From Tautonia marina (lineage in GTDB: Bacteria; Planctomycetota; Planctomycetia; Isosphaerales; Isosphaeraceae), in NCBI RefSeq assembly GCF_009177065.1, contig NZ_WEZF01000036.1:1-32647 (forward strand): a stretch of 32,647 nt of DNA. Reading direction: 5' to 3'. This document shows positions 16,536 to 24,283 of the stretch, one piece after another. The notes beneath the pieces are model-generated. The model was given only the letters and a program-made list of their open reading frames with translations, did not search any database and was not told where the DNA came from. How positions within the stretch are numbered: position 1 is the stretch's first letter; each line of letters begins with the position of its first letter. The position numbers and the translations under genes are program-made.

Positions 16536-17609
16536 ATGACGCGACGCCCCGCTTTCGCCCGTCGCGTGCGGATCACTGCAGGCATCATGACCCTGGCCCT
16601 TCTGGGGGCCGCGATCGGGAGCTATTCCGCCATGATTCGGATGCCAGGCCGGAGTCATCGGGGGCCGCTGCCGCCTCTCGATCAGGAGCAGGAGTCCCTG
16701 CGAGCGATGCTCGCGCGATCCGTCGATCTCCTTGCCGTCGAGATTGGCGGCAGGTCGCTGGACGGCAACCAGGAGGGGCTGGCCAGGGCAGCAGATGCTC
16801 TCGGCGACGAACTGTCGAGGTTCGGGTACGAGGTCGAGCGTCAGTCGTTCGAGGTCCGGGGGCGGAGTTGCTCGAACCTGATCGTCGAGATCCCAGGCTC
16901 CCGGAAGCCCGACGAGATCGTGGTCGTCGGGGCCCATTACGACTCGTGCGGCGACGCCCCGGCGGCCAACGACAACGCCTCCGGAGTCGCGGCAACGCTC
17001 GCCCTCGCCCATTCCTTCGCCGCGAAGCGGTCGGTGGCGGACCGCACCCTTCGCTTCGTGCTGTTCACCAACGAAGAGCCACCGTTCTTCCAAACCGAAA
17101 CGATGGGCAGCCGGGTCTACGCCCGGAGATGCCGAGCGCGGGGCGAGGCGGTCGTCGCCATGCTTTGCCTGGAGACAATCGGCTTCTACTCCGATGAGCC
17201 CGGGAGCCAGCAGTACCCGTTCCCGCTGAGCGCCTTCTATCCGTCCCGGGGAAACTTCATCGGGTTCGTGGGGGATCTCGCCTCGCGAAAGCTGGTCAGG
17301 CGCGTCGTCGGGTCGTTCCGATCGCACGCGGCCTTCCCCTCCGAGGGCACGGCCTTACCGGGAGGCCTTCCGGGCGTCGGCTGGTCCGATCACTGGTCGT
17401 TCTGGCAGGAGGGCTATCCCGCCGTGATGGTGACCGACACCGCGCCCTTCCGCTATCCCCAGTATCACACTCCCGAAGACACACCAGACAAGCTCGACTT
17501 CGACCGCATGGCCCGGGTCGTCGCCGGCCTCGATCGCGTAATCGCCGACCTGATCGCGAACCCTTCGGACCCAGACTTCAACTCGCAGGCAACGGAGACC
17601 GCCAAATGA
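16536..17609 (+). CDS. M28 family zinc aminopeptidase, membrane-anchored or exported
   Basis: A 357-residue M28 peptidase with an N-terminal hydrophobic segment (about 12-30) after a basic start, so a signal or anchor. Zinc site residues are visible: H134 and D136 in GAHYDSCGD, D146 in NDNASG, the catalytic and ligand pair E180-E181 in FTNEEPP, E213 in LCLETIGFYS and H311 in YHTPEDT. The PA insertion domain is absent, as in the compact members. It likely trims N-terminal residues from peptides outside the cytosol. It is the first gene of an M28-M20-M24 operon; its stop overlaps the next start as ATGA at 17606. Confidence 0.93.
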   Translation: MTRRPAFARRVRITAGIMTLALLGAAIGSYSAMIRMPGRSHRGPLPPLDQEQESLRAMLARSVDLLAVEIGGRSLDGNQEGLARAADALGDELSRFGYEVERQSFEVRGRSCSNLIVEIPGSRKPDEIVVVGAHYDSCGDAPAANDNASGVAATLALAHSFAAKRSVADRTLRFVLFTNEEPPFFQTETMGSRVYARRCRARGEAVVAMLCLETIGFYSDEPGSQQYPFPLSAFYPSRGNFIGFVGDLASRKLVRRVVGSFRSHAAFPSEGTALPGGLPGVGWSDHWSFWQEGYPAVMVTDTAPFRYPQYHTPEDTPDKLDFDRMARVVAGLDRVIADLIANPSDPDFNSQATETAK

Positions 17610-19162
17610 CGTCGATTGATCAATCCCGAAGGCCGGTTGGCTGGACCCGGCAATGGCTCCGCCGAGGTGGAGTCGGCATGGCGGGGATGGTCCTCACGCT
17701 GCCGACCATCCTCGCTGTCAACACGCTCGGGTTTCGCAGCAAGCAACTCGACATTCCTCCGGCCGATCGGATCGAGCCCCTGGAAGGTTTCGCGGAGCGG
17801 CTGGGGAACGCCATTCGGCTCCGGACGGTCGCCCCGGGGGAGAGGGAGCCGTTCGATCCCACGCCCTTCGACGCGATGGCCGACCTTCTGGCCGAGTCGT
17901 TCCCCAAGGTCCACGAGCGGCTTGATCGGCAGGTCTTCGGCGGGCACAGCCTGCTCTACCGATGGCAAGGGACCGACCCGACCCAACGGCCAATCTTGCT
18001 CATGTCCCATCTCGACGTGGTTCCGGTCGAGGACGGGACCGAGGACGACTGGACCCATCCCCCGTACTCAGGGACGATCGCCGACGGCTTCATCTGGGGC
18101 CGAGGGGCCCTGGACGTGAAGTGCGGTGCGCTCGGGATGCTGGAGGCCGTCGAGCGGCTCCTGATCGACGACTTCCGGCCGGCATGCGACGTCTATCTCG
18201 CATTCGGCCACGACGAGGAGGTCGGCGGCCTGGAAGGGAATCGCGTGATCGCCCAGGCGCTGCAGGAACAAGGCGTCCGCTTCCGATTCGTTCTGGACGA
18301 GGGGGGTGGGCTGACCGAGGGAATCATCGACGGGATCAACGCGCCCGTAGCCTTTGTCGGGATTGCCGAGAAGGGGAATGCTCTGCTCGACCTGGTGGCA
18401 ACGGGCGGTGGGCATTCCTCGATGCCTCCGCGACAGACGGCCGTCGGCCGGCTCGCCTCGGGGATCGCTCGCCTGGAGGCCAACCCCTTTGCCCCTCGGC
18501 TCGACGGTGCCACCGGCGCGATGCTCGACCACCTCGGGCCCGAGATGCCCTGGCCCCGCCGCGCGGCGATCGCCAACCGCTGGCTGACCGGGGGGCTGAT
18601 CGCGGCTCAGTTCTCGAACGAGCCCTCGTTGAACGCGCTGATCCGCACCACCACCGCGGTCACGGTGTTCCGGGGCGGCGAGACCGGCAATTCGCTCCCT
18701 GGGCGTGCCGAAGCCCGAATCAACGTCCGCTTGCGGCCTGGAGATTCGGCAGAGGCTGTCCGGGATCGCATCATGACGCTGGTCGGCGACGACGAGGTGA
18801 ATATCGAGCGGTGGGACGTCGGCTCGGAGGCCTCGGCCGTCTCGTCAACCGCGTCGCCGTCCTTCAAGCTGCTGCATCGGACGATCGCCGAGGTCTACCC
18901 CGGCTCGATCGTGGCGCCGGGCCTTTCGATGGTCGCGACCGATTCGAGGCATTACGCGGCGATCGCCGACGACATCTACCGCTTTCTGCCGCTACGGGTG
19001 ACGGGCGACGACCTGGAGCGGATTCACGGCACCGACGAACGGATCGGCGTGGAGGACTACGCCGCCCTCATCGGATTCCTCGCCAGACTGATCCGGAATG
19101 CGGCGGCCGAGGTCGATCAGGACGGGAGCGCCACGAAGGCCGGCGGAGAGATCGAGCGATGA
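17606..19162 (+). CDS. M20 family peptidase, PM20D1-like
   Basis: A 518-residue M20 metallopeptidase with a hydrophobic N-terminal segment (about 22-41). Di-zinc ligands and catalytic residues: H135 and D137 in MSHLDVVPV, bridging D170 in GRGALDVK, catalytic E204 and ligand E205 in GHDEEVGG, D231 in VLDEGGG and H474 in RIHGTDERI. The dimerisation lid domain (GGHSSMPP...) interrupts the catalytic domain near residue 270. The order, the D231 region and the total length match the N-acyl-amino-acid hydrolase/carboxypeptidase PM20D1 branch rather than short M20 deacetylases. Overlaps both neighbours by ATGA, so translation is coupled. Confidence 0.93.
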   Translation: MTSIDQSRRPVGWTRQWLRRGGVGMAGMVLTLPTILAVNTLGFRSKQLDIPPADRIEPLEGFAERLGNAIRLRTVAPGEREPFDPTPFDAMADLLAESFPKVHERLDRQVFGGHSLLYRWQGTDPTQRPILLMSHLDVVPVEDGTEDDWTHPPYSGTIADGFIWGRGALDVKCGALGMLEAVERLLIDDFRPACDVYLAFGHDEEVGGLEGNRVIAQALQEQGVRFRFVLDEGGGLTEGIIDGINAPVAFVGIAEKGNALLDLVATGGGHSSMPPRQTAVGRLASGIARLEANPFAPRLDGATGAMLDHLGPEMPWPRRAAIANRWLTGGLIAAQFSNEPSLNALIRTTTAVTVFRGGETGNSLPGRAEARINVRLRPGDSAEAVRDRIMTLVGDDEVNIERWDVGSEASAVSSTASPSFKLLHRTIAEVYPGSIVAPGLSMVATDSRHYAAIADDIYRFLPLRVTGDDLERIHGTDERIGVEDYAALIGFLARLIRNAAAEVDQDGSATKAGGEIER

Positions 19163-20397
19163 CTCAGATCACCGTTGACGAATATCGCGAGCGGATGGAA
19201 CGCCTCGGCGACGCGGTCAAGAGCGCCGGCCTCGACCTCTTCCTGGTCTCCTCGTTCGACAGCATCTACTACCTGACCGGGGCGGGCTTCGAGCCGCTCG
19301 AACGACCGTTCTTCCTGCTCGTCGGCCCGGGGCGAGACCGCAAGCCGGAATTGATCGTCCCCCGGCTCGACGAGCGCCACATGCGCAAGGCGAGCCACCT
19401 TGTCGGGACCATTCACACCTATCGCGAATACCCGGCGCCCGAGGGGAGGCGATGGATCGACGAACTCTTGCAACGGATCGGCCCGGCCCGTCGGATTGGC
19501 ATCGAGCCCTCGCTCGCCCGGGGGCTCTCGGACGAGATCGCCGACCGAGAGGTGATCGCCGTGCCGCTGGTCGAGCAACTCCGAGCCGTCAAGACTCCGG
19601 CAGAGATTGCGATGATCCGCCGGGCGGCCCGATACGCCGACCTCGCCGTTGGCCGACTCCTGGACGCCTCCTATCGAGGGGCAACGGCCGCGGCCTGCTA
19701 CGCCCGGACCGGGGGACTCACGAAGACGATCATCCGGGAGCAGAATCCGTTTGAGCCGCTGACGACTCGCGTCCTGATGGCAACCTGGCCCGCGCCGAGG
19801 AGCGCGCAGCCGCACTCGGTCCCCGACCTCAACGACCGGCTCGGCCCGGGGGCACACGTCGCCCTGGCCTTCCTTCGGGTCAACGGCTACGCCGCCGAAT
19901 GCGAGCGGACCTACTTCACGGTCCCGCCCGACGCCGAGTCGCGAGGTGTCTTCCGAGCGATGAACGAGGCTCGGCACCTGGTCTTCCGATCGATCCGCCC
20001 CGGTCTATCTTGCGGAGAGCTGGATGCCATGGTCTCCGAGTTCCTCCGGGCCAGAGGATTTGAAGGCGAGGACTGCCGACTTCACCGACTCGGACACGGA
20101 ATCGGCCTGGGCAACCACGAGGCCCCCTGGCTCGCGGAAGGCTCCGAGGACGAGCTGGGCGAGAACATGGTCGTCAGCGTCGAGCCCGGCATTTATGTAT
20201 CGCCCGGGTCCTCACCCGGGGGCGGCTTTCGGCACTCCGATACTGTTCTGGTGACGGCGGATGGCTGCGAGCGTCTCACACGATTCACCGACGACCTGGA
20301 CGAGCTGATTGTTCGGGGCTGGAGGCCGCTCGCCCGACTGAACAGCGCGATGGTCTCCGGAGCCCTCGACCTGCGCGGGAAACGCCCCCAGCCCTGA
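19159..20397 (+). CDS. M24 (pita-bread) family protein, creatinase-like, metal ligands largely lost
   Basis: A 412-residue protein: creatinase N-terminal domain (1-145) and a pita-bread catalytic domain. In Xaa-Pro peptidases five ligands bind two metals; here the first aspartate aligns with L236, the second with E247 (NGYAAECERTYF), H313 is kept in LGHGIG, E342 is kept in VVSVEPGIY and the last glutamate is S360 in RHSDTVL. Also visible is PHS with H219, like the histidine used by creatinase. So a metal-free, creatinase or ectoine-hydrolase-like reaction is more likely than dipeptide cleavage. No signal peptide, unlike its two partners, so it would act in the cytosol on what they release. 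ATGA overlap at 19159. Confidence 0.9.
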   Translation: MTQITVDEYRERMERLGDAVKSAGLDLFLVSSFDSIYYLTGAGFEPLERPFFLLVGPGRDRKPELIVPRLDERHMRKASHLVGTIHTYREYPAPEGRRWIDELLQRIGPARRIGIEPSLARGLSDEIADREVIAVPLVEQLRAVKTPAEIAMIRRAARYADLAVGRLLDASYRGATAAACYARTGGLTKTIIREQNPFEPLTTRVLMATWPAPRSAQPHSVPDLNDRLGPGAHVALAFLRVNGYAAECERTYFTVPPDAESRGVFRAMNEARHLVFRSIRPGLSCGELDAMVSEFLRARGFEGEDCRLHRLGHGIGLGNHEAPWLAEGSEDELGENMVVSVEPGIYVSPGSSPGGGFRHSDTVLVTADGCERLTRFTDDLDELIVRGWRPLARLNSAMVSGALDLRGKRPQP

Positions 20398-20566
20398 AAC
20401 GATATCTTAGCGATCCCCTTTTGACGGAGACCGATGATGGCCTGATCGAGGACCGATCGGGAGCCCTTGGCCCGAGACCGCTTGTGGCTCGACCGCTTGG
20501 CTGATAGAGTCGGGCTGTTCAACAACTGTTCGTCTCTTCCCAGGCCCAGGGGGCAGCGAGGCCCGG

Positions 20567-21976
20567 ATGATACGACTGCTCGGCCCCGGATCCCGGCTCT
20601 GCGACGGTTACCGACGCCGGGAAATCCTCCGCATTGGCGGCCTCGGCCTGCTCGGTGGCCTCGGGTTGCCCGACCTTGCCCGGGGTGGCGTGGGTCCAAC
20701 CGCTGCCCCCCTGACGGCAGGCAATGCCTTCGGGAAGGCGAAGTCCTGTATCGTGCTTTTCCTGATGGGAGGCCCGCCGCAGCATTCCACCTGGGATCCC
20801 AAGCCCGACGCTCCCGCCGAGGTCCGGGGAGATTTCGGCCCGATCGCCACGACGGTTCCCGGCCTCTCGATCTCCGAGTTGCTGCCTCACACCGCGAAGG
20901 TTGCCGACAAGCTTTGCCTGCTGCGGGCCGTCTCGACCGGCGACAACGCCCACTCCTCCAGCGGCTATTACATGCTCACCGGGCAGCCCCATCAGCCCAA
21001 GAACTTCGAAAACGCCAATCCGGGGCCGCCCAACGACGCCCCCGTGATCGGTGCCCTTCTGGGGACGCTCGGGCAGTCGGACGCCCCTTTGCCGCCGACG
21101 GTCACGCTCCCGATGCGGATCTTCAATACCGACGGAAGCGTTTGGCCCGGCCAGGATGCCGGGTTGCTCGGCCGGGCGGCAGACCCCTGGTTGCTCAATG
21201 CCCGGCTCTCGCCAGAGGGCTACCGCATTCAGGAAATCGACCTGCCCGCCGACCTCGACCCGACCCGCCTTGGGGAGCGCATGGGCCTGCTCGATCGGAT
21301 CGAGCGCGGCCTCGACGCCAGCCCCTCGGACACCGTCGACCCCTTCGACGAGCACTCCCGGCGGGCCTTCGACCTCTTGCAGTCCTCCGGATCGCGCCGG
21401 GCCTTCGACCTGGCTCAGGAACCGGAGGCCGTCCGAACACGTTACGGGGAAACCCCTTTCGGCCAGGGAGTGCTGCTGGCCCGAAGGCTGGTCGAGGCCG
21501 GTGTCCGGCTCGTGCAGGTCAACTGGTATCGAGGTCCGGACGAGCCCCCCGCCAACCCCTGCTGGGATAGCCACGTTGCCGAATCGAGCCGCTTGAAGGA
21601 CGTCCTCGTGCCGCCGACGGACCTGGCCTTCTCGGCGCTGATTGAGGATCTGGATCATCGTGGCATGCTCGACGAAACGCTGGTCGTTTGCATGGCCGAA
21701 TTCGGCCGCAGTCCCCGGCTCGACGCGAACGGCGGCCGAGGGCACTGGGGCTCGGTCTTCTCCGTCGCGCTCGCCGGTGGTGGGATCAAGGGGGGCCAGG
21801 TGTTTGGCTCGTCCGACGAGATCGGGGCCTACCCTCGAGACGGCCTGGTGCGTCCGGAAGACCTGACCGCCACCCTCTTCCACTGCCTCGGATACGCCCC
21901 GCACTCCGAGTATCTCGACCCGCTCGGTCGCCCGCACCCGGTTAGCCGGGGAGAGGTGATCCACTCCATCCTCTGA
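20567..21976 (+). CDS. DUF1501 domain protein, Tat-exported
   Basis: A 469-residue DUF1501 protein (sulfatase/alkaline-phosphatase-like fold), a family strongly expanded in planctomycetes and usually paired with DUF1553/DUF1549 cytochrome-like genes, which are absent here. The N-terminus is a twin-arginine-like leader (RRREILRIGGLGLLGGLG). Typical segments follow: SCIVLFLMGGPPQHSTWDPK, ELLPHTAKVADKLCLLRAVS, SSSGYYMLTG, CWDSHVAE, and near the end VVCMAEFGRSPRLDANGGRGHWG. Function is not established. It follows the peptidase operon after a 169-base gap on the same strand, so it might be co-regulated but is probably separate. Confidence 0.93.
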   Translation: MIRLLGPGSRLCDGYRRREILRIGGLGLLGGLGLPDLARGGVGPTAAPLTAGNAFGKAKSCIVLFLMGGPPQHSTWDPKPDAPAEVRGDFGPIATTVPGLSISELLPHTAKVADKLCLLRAVSTGDNAHSSSGYYMLTGQPHQPKNFENANPGPPNDAPVIGALLGTLGQSDAPLPPTVTLPMRIFNTDGSVWPGQDAGLLGRAADPWLLNARLSPEGYRIQEIDLPADLDPTRLGERMGLLDRIERGLDASPSDTVDPFDEHSRRAFDLLQSSGSRRAFDLAQEPEAVRTRYGETPFGQGVLLARRLVEAGVRLVQVNWYRGPDEPPANPCWDSHVAESSRLKDVLVPPTDLAFSALIEDLDHRGMLDETLVVCMAEFGRSPRLDANGGRGHWGSVFSVALAGGGIKGGQVFGSSDEIGAYPRDGLVRPEDLTATLFHCLGYAPHSEYLDPLGRPHPVSRGEVIHSIL

Positions 21977-22271
21977 GCGACCAATCCCCCGACCGGCCGA
22001 GGTTCGATCGCCCGACCGCCGCGCGATGACGAGACGTGGTGCGCGCCGACCGGAGGCTGAGGCGGTGAAGCGTGAACTGGCAGGTTACGTGAACACATGA
22101 GCGCAAGACTCGATTCCCTGTCCGGGAGTCACATGAGCAACCGAATTGAACTGAATCCGACCGCATCATCGACCAGCCAGACGATGGCGTAGTTGAAGGT
22201 TGGGGTTTCGCATTCGAGAACTCCTCCTACAATGAAAGAAGGTCCAATCGTTTCGCTCGAGTGTGGTACGT
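21977..22271. other. Intergenic region before the metal efflux operon
   Basis: About 295 bases with no gene. A TACAAT near 22227 is a candidate -10 element for the efflux operon, but I found no -35 at normal spacing, and no clear dyad for a metal-sensing regulator. Confidence 0.35.
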
Positions 22272-22643
22272 ATGACGCGCCTCGGCATCATTACCTTTCT
22301 GATCGGGCTGATCCTGGCCGACCCGGTGTTCTGCCGGTCGATTGAGGCCACGGGACCATGCACCGAGATGTCGGGGATTGGACACGACCACCAACCGACG
22401 CCACTGGACAGTTGCCAGGACGAGGCCCACAACTGCGCCTGCCAGGGTGTCACGATCACACCGCACGCCAGGGACGATGTCGCGCCGCTGCCGGCCACGA
22501 CGATCTTCTGGTCCTCGCTGCTCGGGTCAGACCCGTTCGGGGTCTGCCTCCCGTTCTCATCCACCATCCCCATTCCGGGCGACGCGGACGGCCCTCCTGT
22601 CGGCCGATCGACGCGCATTGCCCTCTGTTCGTACCTGATCTGA
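22272..22643 (+). CDS. Small exported Cys/His-rich protein of the metal efflux operon
   Basis: A 123-residue protein with a hydrophobic N-terminus (residues 4-20) that looks like a signal peptide. Mature sequence contains seven cysteines counted over the full length (21, 30, 48, 55, 57, 92, 119) and four histidines (38, 40, 53, 65), including GHDH and CAC. That composition suggests periplasmic metal binding. I recognise no family; similar small proteins precede czc-type genes elsewhere (CzcI-like position). It is followed 105 bases later by the adaptor gene in the same direction. The ribosome site is weak; a GTG at 22263 in frame would add three residues. Confidence 0.6.
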   Translation: MTRLGIITFLIGLILADPVFCRSIEATGPCTEMSGIGHDHQPTPLDSCQDEAHNCACQGVTITPHARDDVAPLPATTIFWSSLLGSDPFGVCLPFSSTIPIPGDADGPPVGRSTRIALCSYLI

Positions 22644-22748
22644 TCCCGGACGACGCTCACGCTTTCGTCTCGGCGACCCCCGCCGCCGGTTTGCGGCGAT
22701 CGGTTGTCGAGGTCCGCTGATCGTCCGTCTTGAACCGGGATTTGATTC

Positions 22749-24266
22749 ATGATGCGATTGTCGCAATTCTTGATGCCGAAAGGCTTTGTCGTCGGCCTGC
22801 TGCTGGGCGCCGTCGTCGGCGGCATGGCCATCGTTCTCGTCCCCTGGAGTCCCGTCCTTCCCTCCAACAGTCGGGCAGCGACGGACACCGGAGGGGATCA
22901 TGAGGGGCATGAGGAGGACGAGCACGTCCCCGGCCTCGTCGAGCTCCCCAAGGAGCAATGGCGGGCCGCCGGGCTCCGGATCGAGCCGGCCGTCCGGGGA
23001 GACCTGACCCTGGTCCGCACGGTCACGGGCAAGGTCACCACCAACGAGGACCGCCTGGCTCATGTCTACTCGCTGGTCGAGGGGGTCGTCCACGAGGTCT
23101 ACGTTCGCTTCGGCGATCGCGTCGAGCAGGGAGCCGAGCTGGCTCTGATCGACAGCCGGGAGATCGGCCAGGCGAAGCTCGACCTGGTCGCGGCCCGCCA
23201 GGGGATCCGGATTGCCGAGGTCAACGAGGAGTGGGCCGTAACCATTCACCAGAATGTCTCCGACCTGATCAACGCCCTCGAAGCCGAGCCGCCCGTGCAG
23301 GAGGTCGTCGGCCGTTTCGAGGGCCGCCCGATGGGCGAGTACCGCGAGCAGTTGATCTCCTCCTATGCCAAGATGGTCCAGGCCCGCACCGAGTTCGATC
23401 GCGATCTGGAACTCAACCGCCTCAACGTGTTAAGCGATAAGCAGTACCTCCAGACCAAGGCGGCGTATGAATCGGCCCTGTCAACCTTCAAGGCCCTGAT
23501 GGAGCAGATCGCCTTTACCTCCGAACAGCACCTGCTCCAGGCCCGCCAGGCATTGGAGCAGGCGCAGGTCGCCGAGGGCTCGGCCCGATCGGCCCTGATG
23601 ATCCTCGGCTACGACGAGGGGCAAGTGGCGTCGATGGACCCGCTTGGCGAGGGGGAGGATGTGGCCCACTACACCATCGACGCCCCGTTCGCCGGGACAA
23701 TCACCCAGAAGGACGTGGTCATCGATGAGCGCGTTGGGCCGCAGATCAAGCTGTTCGACCTGGCCGACCTGTCGACCGTCTGGGTGCAGGCCGACATCTA
23801 CGAGAAGGATCTCTCCCTGCTGGCCGGCCTCCTGGGCCGAACGACCCGTTTTCGAACCGAGGCCTACCCCGATCGGATCTTCGAGGCCGAGGTCTTCTAC
23901 GCAGGCGACCTTGTCGACCCTGAAACACGCACCGTTCGGCTGGTGGCCGAGGCCGACAACTCTGATCAGCTGCTCAAGCCAGGGCAGTTCGCCACGGTCG
24001 AGCTGCCCGCCGGGATCGCGGAGGATGTGCTGCATGTGCCGTCGATGGCCTTGCAAGAGGACCGCGACGAAACGTACGTCTTCGTCCACCTCGGCGACGA
24101 GGACTTTGAGCGGCGAGACGTGGTGGTCGGCCGCCGGATTCCGGGCCAGGCGGTCGAGGTCGTCGAGGGGCTGAGCCCCGGCGAGCCGGTCGTCGTCTCC
24201 GGAGCGTTCGCCCTGAAATCGGCAATGCTCGGCGAAGCGCTGGGTGAAGCCGGACACGCGCACTAA
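22749..24266 (+). CDS. czcB: CzcB-like RND efflux adaptor (membrane fusion protein)
   Basis: A 505-residue HlyD/CzcB-type periplasmic adaptor. An N-terminal membrane segment (about 12-32) is followed by a metal-binding-looking stretch GDHEGHEEDEH (residues 49-59). The lipoyl-like half domains are at VYSLVEGVVHEVYVRFGDRVEQGAEL and HYTIDAPFAGTITQKDVVIDERVG; the long coiled-coil hairpin lies between (about 140-275). A beta-barrel domain (LSTVWVQADIYEKDLSLL) and a membrane-proximal domain (VPSMALQEDRDETYVFV) complete the order. It links the inner-membrane pump to an outer-membrane channel. Only 17 bases separate it from the pump gene. Confidence 0.9.
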   Translation: MMRLSQFLMPKGFVVGLLLGAVVGGMAIVLVPWSPVLPSNSRAATDTGGDHEGHEEDEHVPGLVELPKEQWRAAGLRIEPAVRGDLTLVRTVTGKVTTNEDRLAHVYSLVEGVVHEVYVRFGDRVEQGAELALIDSREIGQAKLDLVAARQGIRIAEVNEEWAVTIHQNVSDLINALEAEPPVQEVVGRFEGRPMGEYREQLISSYAKMVQARTEFDRDLELNRLNVLSDKQYLQTKAAYESALSTFKALMEQIAFTSEQHLLQARQALEQAQVAEGSARSALMILGYDEGQVASMDPLGEGEDVAHYTIDAPFAGTITQKDVVIDERVGPQIKLFDLADLSTVWVQADIYEKDLSLLAGLLGRTTRFRTEAYPDRIFEAEVFYAGDLVDPETRTVRLVAEADNSDQLLKPGQFATVELPAGIAEDVLHVPSMALQEDRDETYVFVHLGDEDFERRDVVVGRRIPGQAVEVVEGLSPGEPVVVSGAFALKSAMLGEALGEAGHAH

Positions 24267-24283
24267 TCCAGGAGGACGAACGC

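Noticed and set aside
22133-22192. Tiny open frame MSNRIELNPTASS before the efflux operon
   Set aside because: Nineteen codons, no ribosome site and no resemblance to a leader peptide.
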